This document shows positions 30,274 through 36,067 of a stretch of DNA of 36,067 nt, piece after piece; positions within the stretch are counted from its first letter, which is position 1; each line of letters opens with the position of its first letter. The position numbers and the translations under genes are program-made. Source of the stretch: a bacterium (GTDB lineage Bacteria; Patescibacteriota; Patescibacteriia; JACPHY01); NCBI GenBank assembly GCA_030646955.1, contig JAUSKM010000018.1, forward strand, positions 1 through 36,067, written 5' to 3'. The notes beneath the pieces are model-generated. The model was not told the DNA's origin and ran no database searches. It worked only from the letters and a program-made list of their open reading frames with translations.

Positions 30274-30474
30274 CTATGAGACTGGATGACGCGGGATGAT
30301 GAGCGCCGCAATGAGGTACGCAAGGAGGAGCGGCACCACACCGGTGACAAACATTACAACGATAAACAGAACCCGCAGCACCACCGGGTCCACGACAAAG
30401 TACTCCGCCAACCCACCCAAAACCCCAAACATCACCTTGTGCGTTTCGCTGCGATAGAGATATTTCATACGCAT
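30274..30474 (-). CDS. PspC-domain small membrane protein
   Basis: A 66-residue PspC protein: KYLYRSETHKVMFGVLGGLAEYF is the signature segment, followed by DPVVLRVLFIVVMFVTG and a second hydrophobic stretch VPLLLAYLIAALIIP. In enterobacteria PspC senses envelope stress. Short PspC proteins are widespread without other Psp genes and their role is not settled. No pspA is in the window. ATG at 30474 or two codons on at 30468 both fit. Confidence 0.9.
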   Translation of the reverse strand: MRMKYLYRSETHKVMFGVLGGLAEYFVVDPVVLRVLFIVVMFVTGVVPLLLAYLIAALIIPRHPVS

Positions 30475-30507
30475 CTACAATAACACGGGAGAGCGGCAAC
30501 GCGCCGT

Positions 30508-30771
30508 TCACCGATGCGGACAGCCAGGCCAACAGCAGGGCCGGCGCTTCCCCGCAATTAACTCCTGGCGCGTCCGCTCGATCCGACGATTCCGCGTCTC
30601 CTCTTTCTTGGCATCCGCAATCCAGCAGAGCCACTCATTCCGTGCGAGCGGCGTGATATCCTCCCACGCCGCAAGCGCCGCTTGAGAAGTAACAAGAGCG
30701 CTCCGTACATCTGCCGATACACGGTGAACCACACCGGCAGCCATTGCTTTGCTGACCATTGCTTTTTTCAT
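30508..30771 (-). CDS. YdeI/OmpD-associated-like small protein
   Basis: An 87-residue protein matching the C-terminal module of the YdeI/OmpD-associated family: AWEDITPLARNEWLCWIADAKKEETRNRRIERT, with its W-x2-E/D-AKK-ETR-RRI pattern. The family's larger members have an additional N-terminal domain that is absent here. The tail KRRPCCWPGCPHR adds a cysteine cluster. Function is unknown. Whether it is co-transcribed with the PspC gene downstream (33 nt) is likely but unproven. Confidence 0.8.
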   Translation of the reverse strand: MKKAMVSKAMAAGVVHRVSADVRSALVTSQAALAAWEDITPLARNEWLCWIADAKKEETRNRRIERTRQELIAGKRRPCCWPGCPHR

Positions 30772-30870
30772 GGTGCGGTTTTACTGGCGCGGCCGGTATG
30801 CAAACCCATGTTCGCAGCGCATCGTTACTCCGCGCATGCGTTTTCTGATCCGCTTCTTCCACCTCATTCG

Positions 30871-31542
30871 TCATGCGCTCCGTTTCTCCTGCATATCCAC
30901 ATTCCAAATCACCCGCTGCGTGCGATAGACGACGATCACTAAACAGAGCATCGCCACCCCGATCAGCCACGGAATAAATGGCGCGAGGAACGTGCGTCCA
31001 AACACAATGAGCAACGTGTTGATCGTTACGAATGCCAGCCGTGCTTCCGTTGGACCGATGCCAAGGAAAGAAATGCGGAAGGCATTCGTAGCTCCAAACG
31101 CCAAGAATGCGTTCACCATGAACGCACCATAGATAGCGAGAAGTGCGAGGTGGAGATACGCGTATTGCTCTTTAAAAAGAAACGCGTATCCGATGACGAT
31201 TGCACACAGAAACACGTAATCCAAAAAATGATCCATGAAGTATCCCCACTTCACAAGGCCGGTGTTCCGCGCGCGACCCACCGCGCCGTCGAGGAGATCG
31301 GTAACGTACTGTAGCACGATCGCGCCCGAGGAAAGCCAGAGCCACTGAATATTGTCGCCCGCCAACCACCCAGCAATCACCACAAGGCAACTCCACAAAA
31401 TTGTAAGGAGCGTGAGGTGGTACGTCTCACACCACTGCGGGACACGCGGCAAAAGCAAATTCCGAACGCAAATATCAATAACGTTCAGAAAACTCCTCCC
31501 CACCTTCCGATCGCCATGGAATTCCTTGGGTGTTCTGCTCAT
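30871..31542 (-). CDS. CDP-alcohol phosphatidyltransferase family membrane enzyme
   Basis: An integral membrane enzyme of phospholipid synthesis that transfers a phosphatidyl group from a CDP-linked donor to an alcohol. The 223-residue protein has about six transmembrane segments. The motif reads D82-x2-D85-G...G100-x3-D104-x3-D108 (YVTDLLDGAVGRARN, then GYFMDHFLD), the CDP-OH-P family signature with Gly in place of the usual Ala before Arg. The acceptor alcohol (glycerol-3-phosphate, inositol or other) cannot be told from sequence alone. Confidence 0.85.
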   Translation of the reverse strand: MSRTPKEFHGDRKVGRSFLNVIDICVRNLLLPRVPQWCETYHLTLLTILWSCLVVIAGWLAGDNIQWLWLSSGAIVLQYVTDLLDGAVGRARNTGLVKWGYFMDHFLDYVFLCAIVIGYAFLFKEQYAYLHLALLAIYGAFMVNAFLAFGATNAFRISFLGIGPTEARLAFVTINTLLIVFGRTFLAPFIPWLIGVAMLCLVIVVYRTQRVIWNVDMQEKRSA

Positions 31543-31608
31543 GCGTGTAACGGCTAGATCATACTCAAGTAACCACCTTCAAGCACCAGAGTTACATTCC
31601 AAACGCGT

Positions 31609-31980
31609 TTACACACCCACCACAACATTGAAGCCGCCGTATGATAAACGCTTCATATCAAAAGGCATGTTCGTCATGTTTTTGCCGTACTTCTTTTCAA
31701 AGTGCGCCATCACCTTTTTGTTCACCGCGTCGCGATGTCTCCGTGATTTGTAGACGATGAACGAGAACCACACGACCTCGCCTGGTTTTGCCTTTGCCAT
31801 TGCAGGGAAGGTAAACGCAACGTACGGTGGCTTGGGGTCGTCAATGATGCATTCCTTATAATCAAGTGCACCAAATCGCATCCATACCGCACGCGCTCCC
31901 CGTGCCATTTTTTTGTATGCGTCCGTATTCTTCTTCGGGATGGGGATGACAAACCCATCAACGTATTTTCCTTTGGCCAT
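31609..31980 (-). CDS. DUF1428 (YbaA-like) protein
   Basis: A 123-residue soluble protein with the DUF1428 pattern throughout: YVDGFVIPIPKKNTDAYKKM at the start, GALDYKECIIDD in the middle and VMAHFEKKYGKN then MPFDMKRLSYGGF near the end. Members are dimeric ferredoxin-like folds of unknown function, scattered widely with signs of lateral transfer. It has no obvious functional partner here. Confidence 0.93.
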   Translation of the reverse strand: MAKGKYVDGFVIPIPKKNTDAYKKMARGARAVWMRFGALDYKECIIDDPKPPYVAFTFPAMAKAKPGEVVWFSFIVYKSRRHRDAVNKKVMAHFEKKYGKNMTNMPFDMKRLSYGGFNVVVGV

Positions 31981-32059
31981 AGATACTGTCGTTGATATGA
32001 GTACACGTTTACATGGTACTCAAGTTTTTTGAATGATGTGTGAAGCTACGAGCGTCATG

Positions 32060-32479
32060 CTACGCTTTCGCGCGCGCTTGAGCATGCGCCTGTGCTTCGC
32101 GTTCATCGACGACGATCATCAACGCCACCGCGATGAGTACCAGATTCTTGATCACAAACTCACCCGCAACGGAGAGCATCGGGAACCACGGTTCCCAGGC
32201 CATGCCATGCATGAGGACGGCGAGTGATGCAATGGCAAGGTGTATTACCACCAGCATCGCCGCAACAAGCGCTGTCCGGCGGAAAAGCAATCCAACACCC
32301 ATGAGCACCTCAACAATCCCAAGCACCAGGAAGCCGTACGGAATCGCTGTGAGAAACGGCGTCGCGTCAAAGACGATGTCCTTAACCGGGCTCATATCCA
32401 GCATCTTGAGGATCCCAAACCACACACAGACAAGCGCAAGCGACCACTTCGAAAAAAGAAAAGCGACGTGTGCGTTCAT
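32060..32479 (-). CDS. DoxX/DUF417-like four-helix membrane protein
   Basis: A 139-residue protein with four transmembrane segments (about 10-27, 40-58, 65-84 and 105-125). The pattern KWSLALVCVWFGILKMLDMSPV with a later PYGFLVLGIVEVLMGVGLL resembles the DoxX/DUF417 group, whose members are linked to quinone or oxidative-stress functions in some bacteria. The start ATG at 32479 is chosen at the first hydrophobic segment; an upstream extension overlaps nothing known but has no support. Confidence 0.75.
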   Translation of the reverse strand: MNAHVAFLFSKWSLALVCVWFGILKMLDMSPVKDIVFDATPFLTAIPYGFLVLGIVEVLMGVGLLFRRTALVAAMLVVIHLAIASLAVLMHGMAWEPWFPMLSVAGEFVIKNLVLIAVALMIVVDEREAQAHAQARAKA

Positions 32480-32596
32480 ACTCCTATTTCTTCCGATGTG
32501 CACCCGCTCCGTGTCTGCATCAAAAGAGTAAAGGTGCTCAACAACACCATGAATGTACGTCGTGGGAACTGGGATGCCAGCATAGAACACAATGTC

Positions 32597-33043
32597 CTAC
32601 GATGCGCGCTCCGCATCGACACGAAGACGCTGCCGCCACGCCTTCCCCCTTGCACGACCGCCGGCGATGCTCTGGGCGGTGTTCGCAAGACCGCTGATGG
32701 ACTCGTCGCGCGTCAGCGTGTTCTGTGGTTGCAGGAAGGAGAGACGATACCGGGTACCGCCCACAACAAGATTGCATCCGGCGCCAAAGGAGTACCACGG
32801 GTACGCCGCGCGAACGCTCACGATAGGCGCGCGAAAAAGTTCCACACGTTCCCCTCGCTCAACACGATCAGAAAGATCAGGAACGTGCGCAACATTCTCA
32901 AGATCGCGAAGCTGTTCACGATGCAGCGCCCCTCCCTCAAGAAGCGTCAGCGTCAGTTCGCCATTCTCACACGCAAGCGTGCACGGCGCGCTCCCGGTCA
33001 ACCCCATCAGCAACCAAACGAGATCGCTCGCTGTTTTTTTCAT
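32597..33043 (-). CDS. unknown protein, about 148 residues
   Basis: A soluble-looking 148-residue protein starting MKKTASDLVWLLMGLTGSAP. The middle is rich in charged residues (DLSDRVERGERVELF). The segment YPWYSFGAGCNLVVGGTRYRLSF looks like a folded beta hairpin, and the C-terminus is Arg-rich (GGRARGKAWRQRLRVDAER). I recognise no family. There is no Shine-Dalgarno, but an AT-rich promoter-like region with a perfect TATAAT lies 65 nt upstream. Confidence 0.6.
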   Translation of the reverse strand: MKKTASDLVWLLMGLTGSAPCTLACENGELTLTLLEGGALHREQLRDLENVAHVPDLSDRVERGERVELFRAPIVSVRAAYPWYSFGAGCNLVVGGTRYRLSFLQPQNTLTRDESISGLANTAQSIAGGRARGKAWRQRLRVDAERAS

Positions 33044-33107
33044 ATTGCAGTAAGCAAGAGTCCATCCTAGAAACCTCGCAGTGTGTCTGCACCCATCCAC
33101 ATCGCTT

Positions 33108-33150
33108 ATTATAAATGGTTTTAAAATATGTTGCCCAGCAATCATTGACT
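33108..33150. promoter_or_regulatory. AT-rich divergent promoter region
   Basis: A perfect minus-strand TATAAT (plus 33108-33113) points at the gene ending 32597. A plus-strand TTGACT (33145-33150) points at the gene at 33231, but its -10 17 bases on (aacgat) is weak. The stretch is the most AT-rich in the neighbourhood. Confidence 0.35.
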
Positions 33151-33230
33151 TTTAAGCAAGAATGTGCAACGATGGAGTGTCTGGCCTCAGTGGGGCCGAC
33201 ATTGTTTCAGGCGACAAAGGAGAGGAGACC

Positions 33231-33599
33231 GTGGCACACGTAACCGGATCTTTCGACACCACGACACTGCCGGGTTCCGTTCGCAGGGTGCCCGATGGCC
33301 AGGCATGCGACGATTGCTACAAGCCCGCCACGCACCGCGTCCAGGGCGAGACTGACTCGTTCGGGGCGGAGTGGGCGGACCTATGTGACGAGTGCGGCAC
33401 TCGAGAGCGCGAACGTCGCCGCAAGGACTGCGCGGGCAACTGCGATTGGTGCAAGGAGCACACCAACGCACTCACCTCCACACGGGACTACGACGAGGGA
33501 ACGCACGGCCCCGTCTACCACGTCTGCAAATGGTGCTGCGACAAGCAGCAGCGAGCGCTCGAAGAGGAGCTGCAGTACTACGAGTCAAACGGCTACTAA
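33231..33599 (+). CDS. putative zinc-finger protein resembling phage-type accessory proteins
   Basis: A 122-residue acidic protein with repeated cysteine pairs: C-DD-C near residue 25, C-DE-C near 53, C-x-x-x-C-DW-C near 75 and CKWCC near 105. The arrangement suggests two zinc-ribbon-like units. The wording CYKPATHRVQGETDSFGAEW followed by CDWCKEH is similar to small proteins I associate with phages and plasmids, from memory. The GTG start at 33231 is fixed by AAAGGAGAGGAGACC directly before it. It is framed by two downstream hairpins. Confidence 0.7.
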   Translation: MAHVTGSFDTTTLPGSVRRVPDGQACDDCYKPATHRVQGETDSFGAEWADLCDECGTRERERRRKDCAGNCDWCKEHTNALTSTRDYDEGTHGPVYHVCKWCCDKQQRALEEELQYYESNGY

Positions 33600-33632
33600 G
33601 GGCGGCCGTAGAGCCCACCCCGACCGCTCAAT

Positions 33633-33672
33633 CCTCGTGCTGGAATGTCCTTCGGGACGAACCAGCACGAGG
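33633..33672 (+). terminator. large stem-loop with UUCG tetraloop
   Basis: An 11-bp stem, cctcgtgctgg (33633-33643) with ccagcacgagg (33662-33672), encloses a 3x3 internal loop and a 4-bp gtcc/ggac stem capped by ttcg. CTTCATAT follows. This is an unusually stable structure for a terminator and could also be a small RNA or mRNA 3' end protector. Confidence 0.6.
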
Positions 33673-33683
33673 CTTCATATGAC

Positions 33684-33718
33684 GAATAGAAACGACCACT
33701 CCCTCAAGAGTGGTCGTT
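33684..33718 (-). terminator. terminator of the 33740-34405 gene
   Basis: A 10-bp stem, aacgaccact (33691-33700) with agtggtcgtt (33709-33718). On the minus strand TTTCTATT follows, 22 nt after the stop codon of the gene to its right. Confidence 0.65.
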
Positions 33719-33739
33719 CGCGATGTGGCACAAACACTG

Positions 33740-34405
33740 TTAGATCGTAGACCATTCGACGAGTTCGTCATCGACGTCAAGTGTCTCAATCCATTGCAGA
33801 TCGTTTCGATCTCGGATGCGGGCAGTGAAGCCGACGATGACAGCGCGTCGAACGTATTGTTCGGCAATTTCTCGCGTGAACACGTGCACCCATTCCAGAA
33901 ATCTTCCGGCAGGATGCTGAACATGGCCTTTCATGATGAAGCGCGCACTCCGCGTGAACTCCTTACCATCTGCAGACGATTGTAACCGCGCCGTGAGCTC
34001 AAAGCGACCACCCTTCAGTGATTTCCCCCTCCTCCTGTGACAATTCAGAATCCAGGCGCTCGTAGGTCGACGAAACGGAAAAGCGAGCAGACGTGCTCTG
34101 CCTCGCATGTCGGCACCGATGTTCCACCGCACAAACTCCAATGGCAGCACGGTGATAACGTGACCCGTCGTTACGTCCTGGATCGCAACGAAAAACGCGT
34201 CGTCCCTGGTGCTGTAAAAGAGCTTATGATGCGCGCGGTATTGGGTTGCATCAACCCCCACGAGTACCGTCCGTCCGTTATCCAGTACTTCAACAACGTC
34301 CTCCCATACCATACTCGACCGACCATGGATACGCGAAAGTGCATGTGCCGTGAGCCGCGCATGCACAGGAGATGCTGCCTCACAGTCCTGTTTGCTGGAT
34401 TTCAA
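33740..34405 (-). CDS. orphan protein with a possible DUF4258/RelE-fold N-terminal part
   Basis: A 221-residue protein. Residues 15-85 (LTAHALSRIHGRSSMVWEDVVEVLDNG, then HKLFYSTRDDAFFVAIQDVTTG and VITVLPLEF) resemble small HA-x2-RI-x-R proteins of the DUF4258 kind and related ribonuclease-toxin folds. This is a tentative resemblance. The C-terminal 130 residues are a further domain I do not recognise. I choose a TTG start at 34405 because GAGGAAAGG lies 7 nt before it; the frame is open another 15 codons upstream. A consensus promoter lies just ahead. No antitoxin-like partner is adjacent. Confidence 0.6.
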   Translation of the reverse strand: MKSSKQDCEAASPVHARLTAHALSRIHGRSSMVWEDVVEVLDNGRTVLVGVDATQYRAHHKLFYSTRDDAFFVAIQDVTTGHVITVLPLEFVRWNIGADMRGRARLLAFPFRRPTSAWILNCHRRRGKSLKGGRFELTARLQSSADGKEFTRSARFIMKGHVQHPAGRFLEWVHVFTREIAEQYVRRAVIVGFTARIRDRNDLQWIETLDVDDELVEWSTI

Positions 34406-34437
34406 TGTACTACCTTTCCTCGGATTGGTCCGAAAAC

Positions 34438-34466
34438 ACCGTACGCACAAAAAGCGGCCTTGTCAA
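34438..34466 (-). promoter_or_regulatory. sigma70-type promoter for the 33740-34405 gene
   Basis: On the minus strand TTGACA (plus 34461-34466) is followed after 17 bases by TACGGT (plus 34438-34443). The leader to the TTG start is about 27 nt. Confidence 0.75.
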
Positions 34467-34490
34467 GCCCCAAAAATAACTGCTTCCGCT

Positions 34491-34694
34491 TTACGCCGAG
34501 AGGAATCCCGCGGCGCGGACGACGGCTTCTGCCTCCGTTGACGATTCCGTTTTCATGAGTGCAGCGCGAAGCTCTGCTGCGCCATGGAAGTTGGAGGCGT
34601 ACGCCTTGAAGTGCCGCCGCATGACGGCAAAGCGCTTGCGCGGAAGGAGTTGCTCAAAAAGCCGCGCGTGCTCCAACATGACGCGAAAGCGCTC
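34491..34694 (-). pseudogene. dus: 3' remnant of a tRNA-dihydrouridine synthase
   Basis: About 67 residues match the C-terminus of Dus enzymes: ERFRVMLEHARLFEQL, then FAVMRRHFKAYASNFHGAAELRAALM and a final helix. A TAG in the same frame immediately precedes the match, and the flavin-binding barrel (some 250 residues) is absent from all frames upstream as far as I can read. It keeps an in-frame ATG (34679), so a 62-residue peptide could be made, but it would lack the active site. I read it as a decayed or rearranged fragment. Confidence 0.7.
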
Positions 34695-34834
34695 CTAATG
34701 GAGGGAAGTGGACTCGACACGATTACACTTGGGGGACTTGGAGGTTCGGGGGGAGACGTGAGGGCATAGTACCCAAGGATAACAGAAAGAATGTGTTTTC
34801 TACAGAGCAGACTTGACCCCATCGTTTCTCTTCC
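34695..34834. other. intergenic, purine-skewed stretch, no gene
   Basis: Between the Dus remnant and the cupin I find no gene. Positions 34701-34770 are strongly G-rich on the plus strand (cttgggggacttggaggttcgg). Confidence 0.5.
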
Positions 34835-35221
34835 TCACTCCGTTGTCTCTCCGTCGAAGTGCTCTTCGGTAACACTCGATTTCGTTGAATGCACCACGCC
34901 ATCACGATGCTCCGGTGGCGAATACAGCGTGTAGAGTTTCACCGAATCTGTTCCGACATTTATGACATTGTGGCGCGTCCCGGCAGGAATCACCACAGCA
35001 AAATCCGCCCGAAGCTCATGCTCAACCCCGTCGAGGATGACACGCGCGTCGCCCTTCTCAACGCGAATAAACTGATCGAGTGAGTGCACCTCTGTGCCAA
35101 TCTCTTCACCGGGTGCAATACTCATGAGCACCAACTGACAGTGCTTCGCCGTATACAGTACCCGCCGAAAATCAGAATTCTTAAGCGTTTCCTCCTCAAT
35201 ATTCAAGATGTATCCCTGCAT
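34835..35221 (-). CDS. small cupin-domain protein
   Basis: A 128-residue single-domain cupin. Its first motif region reads G-x5-E44-V-H46-SLDQ50-F-x2-VEKG, matching the mannose-6-phosphate-isomerase-type cupin subgroup, and the second reads PAGTRH84NV. The two canonical motif histidines and the acidic or amide ligand would bind one divalent metal. Reaction unknown. The ATG at 35221 is well supported by AAAGGAG 6 nt upstream. The frame is open further upstream without a ribosome site. It may be co-transcribed with the surface-protein gene to its right, 40 nt away. Confidence 0.88.
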   Translation of the reverse strand: MQGYILNIEEETLKNSDFRRVLYTAKHCQLVLMSIAPGEEIGTEVHSLDQFIRVEKGDARVILDGVEHELRADFAVVIPAGTRHNVINVGTDSVKLYTLYSPPEHRDGVVHSTKSSVTEEHFDGETTE

Positions 35222-35261
35222 ACATTTCTCCTTTACTTGAACAATAGTACTGCTCCCCCAC

Positions 35262-36067
35262 TCACCGTTTTCGAGAGATCCGGCCACCAACATGATGCAA
35301 TCTTTCAGATCGCATCGTTGCGTGCGTCACCGTCCCGACCACCACTCCCGTCACGAGGAGACCCCACAGGAGGATGCCTCCGATAGGAGCCGCTCCCGTT
35401 TTCGGGAGACCCGGGGCAGCAGCGACGACCACGGTGGCGATCGCAAGGTCTCTCGCGATGAGCCCATTGGCATCACCGGCAGCAATCACCGTGCTGGTCG
35501 TGGTTTCCATGAGGTTTGCCTGGCAGGTGTATGTCCACGCTTCCGTGGAGCCAAGCGTCGTGTCATTGTTCGTGTCGCCGGCAACATACTGCATTGGGCT
35601 GCAGACATTATCCGTGAGACGAACATTGCCAAGCGAGACGGTGCCCGGATTCGTAACCCGTACGGTATAGGTGGCCACTCCGCCTCCAACGCCAATCGTC
35701 AACGGATGAGGATTCTTTGTGACGTGGATGAGCGGCGGGATCACTGGGGCACCAACAACGACGATCGCACTCGCGATATCAACCGCGCTCACGCCGTTTG
35801 CCCATCCCGTCGCGACAATGGTGTTCGTGTGTGTCGTGGAGAGCGTTGTGGAACAGCGGTACGTCCACGTCTCGCTCGTCTCGAGCTTCGTGTTGACATT
35901 GTCGTCACCCGACACGAGCACGACGGGGCTGCACGTATCACCAACCATCGTGATGTCGGATACGGGAACCGTCCCGATGTTCCGTAGGGTATACGTGTAC
36001 GTGACTGGACCGGGACCCCCGGGCAAGGCGAGGGGGTTTGGTACCTTCACGACGTCAATGAGTGGCG
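35262..36067 (-). CDS. surface protein with DUF11-like repeats and LPKTG tail (5' end outside window)
   Basis: The gene continues past the right edge; its start is not in the window. The 268 visible residues hold two repeats of about 100 residues (P-x-V-TYTYTLRNIGTVPVSDITM and ATYTVRVTNPGTVSLGNVRLTD, each with conserved CSP, DTN/DDN and ETWTYRC/EAWTYTC). These are features of the conserved DUF11-like surface repeats. The start of a third repeat (PLIDVVKVPNPLAL) is seen at the edge. The end has LPKTGAAPIGG, a hydrophobic segment of about 20 residues and a basic tail, i.e. a sortase-type anchor. The repeats' paired cysteines could be disulfide-bonded. Confidence 0.82.
   Translation of the reverse strand, partial: PLIDVVKVPNPLALPGGPGPVTYTYTLRNIGTVPVSDITMVGDTCSPVVLVSGDDNVNTKLETSETWTYRCSTTLSTTHTNTIVATGWANGVSAVDIASAIVVVGAPVIPPLIHVTKNPHPLTIGVGGGVATYTVRVTNPGTVSLGNVRLTDNVCSPMQYVAGDTNNDTTLGSTEAWTYTCQANLMETTTSTVIAAGDANGLIARDLAIATVVVAAAPGLPKTGAAPIGGILLWGLLVTGVVVGTVTHATMRSERLHHVGGRISRKR

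Noticed and set aside
33108-33170. CRISPR leader or tRNA in the AT-rich gap
   Set aside because: No direct repeats and no cloverleaf or T-loop consensus; only promoter-like elements are seen.
34553-34822. 89-codon minus-strand frame overlapping the Dus remnant
   Set aside because: Pro/Ser-rich out-of-frame reading with no homology; the frame with Dus similarity is preferred.

Overview
This looks like a piece of a small-genome bacterial chromosome, GC-rich with strongly GC-biased third codon positions. The gene mix suggests a Candidate Phyla Radiation (Patescibacteria) organism. It combines a compact type IV pilus operon of single-copy pilin-like genes, an ATP-cone/PD-(D/E)XK nuclease, a small PspC protein, many very short genes and tight minus-strand operons. 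The phylum is inferred from gene style, not from a marker gene. I see no rRNA, tRNA, CRISPR array, transposase or integrase.

Layout. (1) 151-1436, plus: fmt and a small two-helix membrane protein. (2) 1501-6302, minus: an iron-sulfur and oxygen-defence block. An Rrf2-type repressor leads NifS, a NifU-type scaffold and a separate NifU C-terminal domain. Then come a three-cysteine ferredoxin, superoxide dismutase, a 2-Cys peroxiredoxin, a YHS-like metal-binding protein and a glutaredoxin. A strong promoter and a near-perfect palindrome lie upstream of the repressor. (3) 6522-10759, minus: murC, murB, an ATP-cone nuclease and two unknown genes in one apparent operon. (4) 10848-12794, plus: a 54-residue membrane protein, glyA and an orphan gene with its own promoter and terminator. 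(5) 12860-17124, minus: a DUF4173-like membrane protein, a BCP-type peroxiredoxin, rlmN, a 2'-5' RNA ligase-like protein and a GreA/GreB factor. (6) 17486-18106, plus: a secreted cysteine-containing orphan, next to a composite intergenic repeat. (7) 18183-20213, minus: an ABC-F ATPase and a phosphoesterase. (8) 20386-26376, minus: a type IV pilus operon (assembly ATPase, platform protein, four minor pilins, one major-type pilin). One minor pilin carries a C-terminal DNRLRE-like domain. (9) 26552-29694, minus: GST, ABC-2 ATPase and permease with 4-nt overlaps, then an N-formylglutamate amidohydrolase-like protein. (10) 29846-36067: an accessory stretch of small genes, including two cysteine-rich putative zinc proteins, PspC, a YdeI-like protein, a CDP-alcohol phosphatidyltransferase, DUF1428, a DoxX-like protein, a possible toxin-fold protein, a tRNA-dihydrouridine synthase remnant, a cupin and the 3' part of an LPKTG-ended surface protein.

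Two expression styles are visible. Housekeeping operons mostly lack recognisable Shine-Dalgarno sites and are tightly packed. Several orphan genes instead have their own near-consensus TTGACN-17-TANNNT promoter, a strong Shine-Dalgarno, often a GTG or TTG start, and a private hairpin terminator. The most distinctive items are the split NifU with a cysteine-free Bfd-like domain, the Rrf2 promoter palindrome, the pilin-DNRLRE fusion and the orphan-gene class.
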